Positions 57,840-64,000 of a stretch of 64,000 nucleotides of DNA are shown in pieces. Source of the stretch: Nitrosomonas marina (GTDB taxonomy: Bacteria > Pseudomonadota > Gammaproteobacteria > Burkholderiales > Nitrosomonadaceae); assembly GCF_900111605.1 (NCBI RefSeq), contig NZ_FOIA01000004.1, forward strand, positions 90,727 through 154,726, read 5' to 3'. A program made the translations under genes and the position numbers. Numbering within the stretch: the first letter of the stretch is position 1; the number at the start of each line of letters is the position of its first letter. The notes beneath the pieces are model-generated. The model saw nothing but the letters and a program-made list of their open reading frames with translations. It searched no databases and was not told where the DNA came from.

Positions 57840-58688
57840 ATGAAGCTATTGAGCTGGAATATTCAGTGGGGGCGCGGTATGGACGGCAGGGTTGACCTGC
57901 AGCGTATCGTGGAAACCATTTGCCGACTGGACCATTTTGATATCATTTGTCTTCAGGAAGTAGCTGTCAATTTTCCGGAATTGCCTGGCAGTCAGGGAGA
58001 AAATCAGCTCGAGATATTATTATCGCTTTTGCAGGGTTACACGGCAGTTTATAGCCCGGCAACGGATATTCCCGACGGGCATGGCAAACGAAGTCAGTTT
58101 GGCAACATGATTCTCTCCCGTCTGCCAATTGGTCAGGTCTGGCGGCATTTGCTTCCCTGGAATGCTGAACCGGAAACCCCCAGTATGCAACGGACCTTGA
58201 TAGAAGTCGTTATTTTTACAGCTTCTGGCCCGGTTCGTGTGCTTACTACACATCTTGAATACTACTCAAGACGCCAGCGTGAAATTCAGATTGAGGCAAT
58301 TCGCCGCCTGCATGTTGAGGCGCATAGCATGGCCGGTCGTATATTCGAATCTGCTGAAAAAAATGGACCCTTTAAGGCCCATCAACGGCCTTCCGAAGCG
58401 ATCTTATGCGGAGACATGAATTTTCCTGTATCGTCAGACGAGCGTTTGCAGTTACTGGCACCATTCGAAAACGATGTGCCGGCTTTTTACGATACCCGCA
58501 CTTTATTATACCCTGATGTGCCGCATACACCGACTGTTGGCATACATCCTGTTGATTTTGTTGATCAACCAGAATGCTTTGATTATATTTTTATAACCGA
58601 AGGGCTGAAAGGTCATTTAAAATCCTTTCAAACTGACTCTGAAACTCAGGCGTCAGACCATCAACCTGTCTGGATCGAGTTGAGTTAA
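57840..58688 (+). CDS. Endonuclease/exonuclease/phosphatase family protein
   Basis: 282 residues, DNase I-like fold. LLSWNIQWGRGMDGR, ICLQEVAVNF with metal Glu, TTHLEYYSRRQREIQ, LCGDMNFPVSSDE and the final SDHQPVWIE give the active-site Asn, Glu, His and Asp in order. Substrate unknown: DNA, inositol phosphate or a lipid headgroup are all possible in the superfamily. Confidence 0.9.
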   Translation: MKLLSWNIQWGRGMDGRVDLQRIVETICRLDHFDIICLQEVAVNFPELPGSQGENQLEILLSLLQGYTAVYSPATDIPDGHGKRSQFGNMILSRLPIGQVWRHLLPWNAEPETPSMQRTLIEVVIFTASGPVRVLTTHLEYYSRRQREIQIEAIRRLHVEAHSMAGRIFESAEKNGPFKAHQRPSEAILCGDMNFPVSSDERLQLLAPFENDVPAFYDTRTLLYPDVPHTPTVGIHPVDFVDQPECFDYIFITEGLKGHLKSFQTDSETQASDHQPVWIELS

Positions 58689-58995
58689 GGTTGCCTCTAT
58701 CGTTTTTAAAATAAACGATAAGATGAAGAAGCAGACTACTGAAAGCGATTCCCTCTTTGTACATGCAATACCATGGCTACGCATATCTTTCATTGCTTTT
58801 AGCCGTTAATTTTTTATTTCTGTAATGTTGTATCCGGAACCTATCGATAATCCATCAATAAATGGTGTTCTGTGGTATTGTGCAGATTTGCCGATGCGGT
58901 TTTGTGACTGATTAAATAGCTAGTACTCAATCAATATGATATTGATTGAGTACTAGGATTCTGGTAAAGCTATTGTTGAATAGGGAGGGGTTAAA
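58689..58995. other. Intergenic region with a palindromic repeat
   Basis: No gene. It contains the 37-bp palindrome listed separately and leads into a small exported-protein gene with a strong ribosome site. Confidence 0.5.
58920..58956. repeat. 37-bp perfect palindrome related to the MITE ends
   Basis: CTAGTACTCAATCAATAT, central G, and the exact reverse complement. Its first 25 bases match the left end of the element at 23863 with a single difference (A for T at position 10). It looks like a minimal or fused form of the same repeat family. It could also function as a hairpin in RNA. Confidence 0.8.
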
Positions 58996-59400
58996 ATGAA
59001 ACGGATACTGACAGCATTCGCTTTAATACTTTGTACGACGAATACGGTCAACGCAGCGGGGCCGTATGACGGAATATATGCCCTGAATTTTAGTGGCTTT
59101 TTAGCCGGTTATGCATCCATTCATGAGAATAATGGTGTGATTATTGCGGTGGTTTTGGAGCCCTCTCCGTCTGATTCGACCTGGGAGGCAATTGCGGGAA
59201 CGCGTAATGGTAACGTTGTCCGTTTGAATTCCATTTTTGGCACAGTCAATCTAGTGATCGATGTAACCTTCAACGGGGATAACGCAACAGGAACGGCGGT
59301 TATCATAGCTTGCAGTGACGACGATGACGATTCGTCAAATGACAGTGAAAATTGTGATATCCCTGCAGGTACAGCTCTAAATTTAACCAAAATATTTTAG
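58996..59400 (+). CDS. Small exported acidic protein
   Basis: 134 residues with a signal peptide (MKRILTAFALILCTTNTVNA, cleavage near NAA-G). The mature part is beta-rich and ends with an acidic run CSDDDDDSSNDSENCD flanked by two Cys, which could form a disulfide-closed cation-binding loop. Ribosome site GGGAGGGG is strong. No family recognised. Confidence 0.7.
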   Translation: MKRILTAFALILCTTNTVNAAGPYDGIYALNFSGFLAGYASIHENNGVIIAVVLEPSPSDSTWEAIAGTRNGNVVRLNSIFGTVNLVIDVTFNGDNATGTAVIIACSDDDDDSSNDSENCDIPAGTALNLTKIF

Positions 59401-59515
59401 TACTGCATTATCGACGCGTTTTCAGCATGATAAGACACATTTGCTGAGTTTAGGTGGCTGTTGCCCCGATTATGTCGACATGATATGCATAACCAGAATC
59501 AGGTAGATACTATTG

Positions 59516-60892
59516 ATGATGCTCAAGTTATTCTGGGAAAAACTGCTTACAACAATCTGGTTTGTGCCTGCTGTCATAGCTACAGGTCTTGTTATGTCAT
59601 CTATCGGGTTTCTGAATCTAGACCAGCATGTTGATATTCGTAACTGGCCCTGGATAAATACGCTACAAATTGGCACCTCAGGTGTTCGGCAGGTGCTTGC
59701 GGTTACGACTAGTGCAATCATATCGGTGACGGGTGTTGTTTTTTCAATTTCTGTAGTTGCATTGACGCTGGCTGCAAACCAGTTTGGATCAAAAATCCTG
59801 CATAACTTTTTGCGTGATAACAAAACCAAAATGGTGCTGGGATTACTTATTGGAAGTTTTCTATACGGTCTTGCACTGCTGTCATTTATTGATACGCATG
59901 CGACAACCTCCCAGCAGATGCCTATTATTTCTGTTGCCATTAATCTGCTGTTGACAGTGCTGTCTATCATCGGTCTGATATATTTCATTCACTACATTTC
60001 TACCACAATTCAGGCAGATCAAATTATCTCATTAATAGGCGAGGAACTGAATCAGGCAATTGATGAATCGTTACTCGATTTGGACGAACAGGTCACTACG
60101 GATTCTGTCAAGCAACGGTGGGATATCACCGTGCATGCAATGCCATCGGAAACGATGGTGGCTTCAGTGAGTGGTTACGTGGAATTTGTTGATATAGAAC
60201 AACTCAGGAAAATCGCTGAAAATGAGAATCAGCATATTGAATTGTTTCTGCGGCCTGGCGATTTTGTTATCGAAAATTTGCCAATCCTGCGAGTATTTCA
60301 AGAAGGCGGAATCAACGAAGACTGTTTTGGCAGGCTAAGATTGTGTATATCCCTTGGTCGGAAAAGAACGCCATTTAGTGATATAGAATTTGCAATTATG
60401 CAACTACTGCAGATTGCATTGCGTGCCATGTCACCAGGTGTCAACGATTCCTTGACAGCGACTGCCTGTATAGATTGGCTCAGTTCGTCACTGGGCCGCA
60501 TGGCAAACAGAGAATTTCCATTGGAATATCTTGAAGATTCCAACGGTGTGGTACGCATCAAGAAACGCGAATTCTGTTTTGTAGATGCGGTTGATACCAT
60601 GTTTCATCCATTGAGGCAGAATGTCACAAATAATGAAATGGTCATGATTCATCTACTCGAAACGATCTCGAGAATCCTGCAGGTTTCAAGAAAACCTCAG
60701 TATTCAGAAGCACTATACAACCATGCCAAATTGATTATGGAATCATCGAAAGAAAGCTTTCGCAATCCCTCGGACACGCAGGAAATTATCAAACGATTTG
60801 AGAAATGCCAAATCATATATGAGCATGCCAGGTCCAAATTTCAGGCTGACAGGACACCAGTATTTGAATCATCGGCCAGATTCAGAGTATGA
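59516..60892 (+). CDS. DUF2254 membrane protein
   Basis: 458 residues: four membrane segments in the first 165 residues (IWFVPAVIATGLVMSSIGF; VLAVTTSAIISVTGVVFSISVVALTLAANQFG; KMVLGLLIGSFLYGLALLSF; INLLLTVLSIIGLIYFIHYI), then a large soluble domain. The long second segment is diagnostic for DUF2254, whose function is unknown. TTG 59513, ATG 59516 and ATG 59519 are adjacent possible starts. The stop overlaps the MscS gene by 4 bases. Confidence 0.87.
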   Translation: MMLKLFWEKLLTTIWFVPAVIATGLVMSSIGFLNLDQHVDIRNWPWINTLQIGTSGVRQVLAVTTSAIISVTGVVFSISVVALTLAANQFGSKILHNFLRDNKTKMVLGLLIGSFLYGLALLSFIDTHATTSQQMPIISVAINLLLTVLSIIGLIYFIHYISTTIQADQIISLIGEELNQAIDESLLDLDEQVTTDSVKQRWDITVHAMPSETMVASVSGYVEFVDIEQLRKIAENENQHIELFLRPGDFVIENLPILRVFQEGGINEDCFGRLRLCISLGRKRTPFSDIEFAIMQLLQIALRAMSPGVNDSLTATACIDWLSSSLGRMANREFPLEYLEDSNGVVRIKKREFCFVDAVDTMFHPLRQNVTNNEMVMIHLLETISRILQVSRKPQYSEALYNHAKLIMESSKESFRNPSDTQEIIKRFEKCQIIYEHARSKFQADRTPVFESSARFRV

Positions 60893-62274
60893 ATACAACA
60901 TTCGCGGCACTGATTCTTAGCCTGATGTGTGTCGCAAGCCCATTATATGCCGATCAGTTAGCCGACATAATTGCGGGTAAAACTGAATCGGAACAGGCTG
61001 CTGTCAGCCAAAAGGTAATTGAAGTTAATGCTTCCGTGCAAGACGATAAGAAGATTCAGCAGCGTCTGCAAAAAATTTTCTCTGAAATTGATACCTTAAA
61101 AAATATTACCATTCGAGTTAGCAACGGAATTGTCACATTGCAAGGCACGGTTAATTCTGTTGCAGCTGAAAATAAAGCAATACAACTGTCTCAGCAGGTC
61201 AAAGGCGTCGTCGAGGTAAAGAATGAACTGGTGATCACGCATGATATAAAAGAGCGTCTGGAAAGTACATGGCTGAAGCTTGAAAGAGCCGCGAAAGAAG
61301 TATTGACAAGCTTTCCTGTTTTCTTGCTGGCAGTTATCATTTTTATACTATCCTGGCTTTTTGGTCGGTGGATTTCTCGACGTCAGCGTCTTTATCGTAG
61401 AATCGCGCCCAATTACTTTGTTGCAAACTTGCTTGGACAAATTACGCAGCTGTTTTTCATATTGCTTGGATTGGTTCTCGCATTATCGCTGCTCGAACTT
61501 ACCGCTTTACTGGGTTCAATACTTGGGGCCGCGGGTATTATTGGGCTGGCGGTCGGTTTTGCCGTCAGGGATACTGTAGAAAATTATATTGCCAGTATAT
61601 TATTGAGTTTAAGAAATCCATTTGAAGTCAATGATCTTGTCGATATCGACGGTATTGAAGGCAATGTAGTGCGTCTGACCACGCGCGCAACCATCTTAAT
61701 ATCTCCTGATGGTAACCATATTCGTATTCCCAATTCAAGTGTCTTTAAAGCCGTTATTATCAACTATACGCGTAGTATGGAACGGCGTTTTCAGTTTGAC
61801 GTGTGTATAGATACTAATCAGGACCTGCTGAATGCACAGACGCTCGCCTTGAAGACATTGCATTCCATCGAAGGCGTACTGGATGATCCCCAGCCGATGG
61901 TTACCATTGAAAAACTGGGTGATTCCAGCATTGTTTTGCGAATATATGGCTGGACCAATCAGGAAAAATACAGTTTTCCAAAAGTGCGTAGCGAAGCCAT
62001 TCGGCAGATAAAACAGGCTTTTGACCAGGAAAACATTGTGATGCCGGAGCCTATTTATCAAATCAAAATGGTCGGATATGAAGCTTATGCTGATGTTATT
62101 CAGAAAGAAACCGGTGAACAGCAAACGCCATACGCGATCAGTCGTCAACCTGGGGTAATTGCGGATGTTTCAATCGATATCAGTAATGACGATACCATCG
62201 AGAAAATAGTCGAGGACGAGAATGAAGGCGGCGATACCGAGAACTTGCTCGATAAAAACGCTGCTCAGGAATAA
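60889..62274 (+). CDS. MscS-type mechanosensitive channel with N-terminal BON domain
   Basis: 461 residues. Signal peptide (to about LYA-D), then a periplasmic BON domain (NITIRVSNGIVTLQGTVNSV near 65-105), three or more membrane segments, and the MscS pore helix LLGSILGAAGIIGLAVGFAVRDTVENYIASI followed by the beta domain RNPFEVNDLVDIDGIEGNV. The C-terminus is acidic. It is probably a turgor valve in the inner membrane. The ATGA overlap with DUF2254 suggests a functional pair. Confidence 0.93.
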   Translation: MNTTFAALILSLMCVASPLYADQLADIIAGKTESEQAAVSQKVIEVNASVQDDKKIQQRLQKIFSEIDTLKNITIRVSNGIVTLQGTVNSVAAENKAIQLSQQVKGVVEVKNELVITHDIKERLESTWLKLERAAKEVLTSFPVFLLAVIIFILSWLFGRWISRRQRLYRRIAPNYFVANLLGQITQLFFILLGLVLALSLLELTALLGSILGAAGIIGLAVGFAVRDTVENYIASILLSLRNPFEVNDLVDIDGIEGNVVRLTTRATILISPDGNHIRIPNSSVFKAVIINYTRSMERRFQFDVCIDTNQDLLNAQTLALKTLHSIEGVLDDPQPMVTIEKLGDSSIVLRIYGWTNQEKYSFPKVRSEAIRQIKQAFDQENIVMPEPIYQIKMVGYEAYADVIQKETGEQQTPYAISRQPGVIADVSIDISNDDTIEKIVEDENEGGDTENLLDKNAAQE

Positions 62275-62583
62275 TCCGGCAGTTCTGAATTGGTGCTGCA
62301 CGCATTTCAGATATTTACAGTCATTCCGCGGCTTTGCCGGCAGTATTCAAAAGATAAATTGTCGTACCCGGTATTTGATCGGGCCTGTCAAACTTTCGGT
62401 GCATGCATTGACGATGTTTCCATCCGGACATACGGTACGTGCTCGTTTTGAGCATCCGGTGCTATCCGGTCCAACGAAAATGAATATTCTTCGGAGCACG
62501 ATACCGTACCTGGTATTGTTGCGAGAAGCGTGGCGGATACGAATCGGCCAGTTATCTGTTACTGGCCCACTGGACCAGTTGTT
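62275..62583. other. Intergenic region, no gene seen
   Basis: About 310 bases after the MscS gene. A long plus-strand frame runs through this stretch and the antisense of the DUF1328 gene but shows no family likeness. A partial inverted repeat (GTACGTGCTC near 62438, GAGCACGATACC near 62495) is the only structure noticed. Confidence 0.5.
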
Positions 62584-62751
62584 CTACGGCCGGGGGCCTC
62601 TTCTGCCTAATAGCCAGAACACAAGCGCAAGTACTAATCCGACAAAAAACGCAATTTTTGCCATTTCCACGGCAGCACCGGCAATTCCCCCGAAGCCCAA
62701 AACACCGGCAATGATGGCTATAATCAAGAATGTAACTGCAAGATTCATCAT
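62584..62751 (-). CDS. DUF1328 small membrane protein (UPF0391, YtjA-like)
   Basis: 55 residues, two hydrophobic helices: [21 protein letters not shown] and [19 protein letters not shown], ending GRRGPRP. This is the conserved UPF0391 pattern. ATG 62751 is chosen, with AAGGA 8 bases upstream; ATG 62748 is adjacent and TTG 62769 would extend it. Function unknown; often induced under stress in other bacteria. Confidence 0.85.
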   Translation of the reverse strand: MMNLAVTFLIIAIIAGVLGFGGIAGAAVEMAKIAFFVGLVLALVFWLLGRRGPRP

Positions 62752-62965
62752 GTGTAAATCCTTTATCAAAGCGTGTTCTACCCTTGCTCTTGTTCAGAAT
62801 ATGAAGCAGAATTTGCGTGTAGCCTCACTTGCTTTTGGATAACTTAGTACATAAGATTTCATTTCGAATATCAACTTCATATGTCGAATTAAAATTTGGA
62901 GCTTGAACCAGCAGGCAGCAGCTTCTGGTCTGATTCAATTTTTCAAGGCAATACTCACCTGAATC

Positions 62966-64000
62966 GTATGCGTCCGTTACGTCCGTCTAGAATTTTTATA
63001 GTTTTAATGCTTCGATAAATTTCGGAGCGAGTGGCAACAACTCATCGATACGGCTGTTAGGCCAGGTTGGGAGTTTTGTAAGCGTATCTTTGAGCCACGC
63101 GGCCGGGTCAATGCCATTGAGTTGTGCGGTGCCAAGCAGGGTTTGAATGGCGGCAGCACGTTGACCGGCGCGTTCTGATCCGACAAAGAGCCAGTTCTTT
63201 TTGCCGACGGCTATAGGGCGGATTACATTTTCTACCGGGTTATTGTCGATCGGCAGGTGGCCGGTGTGTGCATAGCGCACCAGACTAGGCCAGCGTTTGA
63301 GCGTATAGTCGAGTGCTTTGGCGGATGCGCCGCCATTTGCAGTTTGCATACGGGTTTGCATCAGCCAATCATGTAAAGCATCAAGTGTCGGCAGGCTTTT
63401 TTGTTTTCGTAGTTGCTGACGCGCTTCGATGGTCAGTTGTTTGCCTTCTGTCTCGATTGCATAGAGTTCACCGATACGTTGCAATGCTTCGAATGCCATC
63501 GGGCTGCCATTGGCCTGGTGCAGGTCGAAGAATTTACGCCTGGCGTGTGCCCAGCACGCCAGTTCAATACAAGGCGACTGTTCTCGAAAGAACAAGGCTT
63601 TGTATCCGGCATAATCATCAACCAGCAGATGGCCTTGCCAATTTTGCAAAAAATCTTGCGCATGCCGGCCACTGCGACTGGTTTGATAGTCGAACACAAC
63701 AATGCGCGGCCCGGGGTCGAGATCATTGCTGCGGTAGGCCCACAGATAGGCTTTGCGGGTTTTGCCGTTGCCGGGCTCAAGTTGCGCCACCGGCGATTCA
63801 TCCGCGTGAAGAGTGTTTCCCTGCAAAAGATGCCATTTCAGCTGGTCTGCCAAAGGTTGCAACGCGACCCCGGTACGGCCTACCCATTCAGCCAGTGTCG
63901 AGCGTGAAAGCGTGACCTGTTCTCGTGCTGCAATCTGTTCCAGGCGGTAGAGCGGCAGGTGATTGAGGTATTTGTTGCTGATCACCCAGGCCAGCAAACC
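62966..64000 (-). mobile_element. IS66-family insertion sequence, 3' portion (continues past the window)
   Basis: The tnpC reading frame reaches the window edge. GTATGCGTCCGTTACG at 62966-62981, 14 bases past the tnpC stop, is a good candidate for the terminal inverted repeat (IS66 elements start with a GTAAGCG-like end). The flanking CCTGAATC would then be one copy of an 8-bp target duplication. The other end lies outside and cannot be compared. Confidence 0.65.
62996..64000 (-). CDS. tnpC: IS66 family transposase TnpC (partial, N-terminus outside window)
   Basis: DDE transposase of IS66 elements, 335 residues visible to the edge. DDE residues are apparent: LHADESPV, LLVDDYAGYKALF and NNPVENVIRPIAVGKKNWLF with the final Glu. 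C-terminal WPNSRIDELLPLAPKF is typical. No stop or frame change interrupts the visible part, so it may be active. The helix-turn-helix and zinc-finger N-terminal region and tnpA/tnpB lie beyond 64000. Confidence 0.95.
   Translation of the reverse strand, partial: GLLAWVISNKYLNHLPLYRLEQIAAREQVTLSRSTLAEWVGRTGVALQPLADQLKWHLLQGNTLHADESPVAQLEPGNGKTRKAYLWAYRSNDLDPGPRIVVFDYQTSRSGRHAQDFLQNWQGHLLVDDYAGYKALFFREQSPCIELACWAHARRKFFDLHQANGSPMAFEALQRIGELYAIETEGKQLTIEARQQLRKQKSLPTLDALHDWLMQTRMQTANGGASAKALDYTLKRWPSLVRYAHTGHLPIDNNPVENVIRPIAVGKKNWLFVGSERAGQRAAAIQTLLGTAQLNGIDPAAWLKDTLTKLPTWPNSRIDELLPLAPKFIEALKL

Noticed and set aside
62222..62842. 206-codon plus-strand frame over the MscS end and the DUF1328 antisense
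   Set aside because: It overlaps two supported genes and has no motif or ribosome site; the DUF1328 gene on the other strand explains most of its openness.
63313..63915. 200-codon frame antisense to the IS66 transposase
   Set aside because: The transposase DDE motifs on the minus strand are unambiguous; the plus-strand frame is a shadow.
1..64000. CRISPR array or phage island
   Set aside because: No regularly spaced direct repeats, cas genes, integrase or phage structural genes were seen.

Overview
The window is a 64 kb piece of a bacterial chromosome of intermediate GC. It most likely comes from a betaproteobacterium of the Nitrosomonas / Nitrosomonadaceae type. This is inferred from gene content and order: a division and cell wall cluster ending in ftsA-ftsZ, a yqgE-ruvX-pyrR-pyrB-pseudo-pyrC run, zapD, a DUF3025 gene, a PEP-CTERM protein and an alpha-carbonic anhydrase. 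Species cannot be fixed from the sequence alone.

Layout. Positions 52-8921 hold the end of the dcw cluster (ftsW, murG, murC, murB, ddl, ftsQ, ftsA, ftsZ), tightly packed with several start/stop overlaps. A small K+-channel-like gene and a glcF-like Fe-S protein follow, then coq7, yqgE, ruvX, pyrR, pyrB, a dihydroorotase-like gene that has lost most metal ligands, and prlC. Positions 18.1-20.9 kb carry crcB, a decayed HxlR-family regulator, a CarS-like membrane enzyme, and a PEP-CTERM protein behind a near-perfect sigma-54 promoter with a strong terminator. Next come acnA, a 270-bp MITE-like inverted-repeat element, tRNA-His, tRNA-Arg and tRNA-Pro, rho and trxA, then an AlkA-like glycosylase and a cysteine desulfurase.

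Positions 28.9-35.3 kb look like one seven-gene operon: LicC-like nucleotidyltransferase, HIT protein, membrane desaturase, divergent phosphoglycerate mutase-like enzyme, deoxyinosine/uracil glycosylase-like protein, and two membrane-associated GTPases. Its purpose is not obvious. Positions 35.6-46.6 kb are accessory: zapD, an exported GlcG/HbpS-like protein, an EI24 membrane protein, small exported proteins, carbonic anhydrase, hemerythrin, a matrixin-like metalloprotease, a zinc-ribbon membrane protein, an MFS transporter and DUF3025. They are separated by hairpin-rich gaps.

At 46.8-51.0 kb are a glycosyltransferase and CapK-like ligase pair, a class II aldolase-like protein and an SDR. Positions 51.3-56.6 kb carry the glycine cleavage locus: tandem glycine riboswitch, gcvT, gcvH, gcvPA, a thiol peroxidase and gcvPB. 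The end of the window has a PfkB-type kinase, an endonuclease/exonuclease/phosphatase-family protein, a palindrome related to the MITE ends, a small exported protein, a DUF2254 plus BON-MscS channel operon, a DUF1328 protein and the 3' part of an IS66 element cut by the window edge.

How the parts fit: most genes are central housekeeping (division, peptidoglycan precursors, pyrimidines, glycine and TCA metabolism, transcription termination). The less explained parts are the seven-gene operon at 28.9-35.3 kb, the sigma-54 PEP-CTERM gene, the two related palindromic repeats and the cluster of exported proteins at 38-43 kb.
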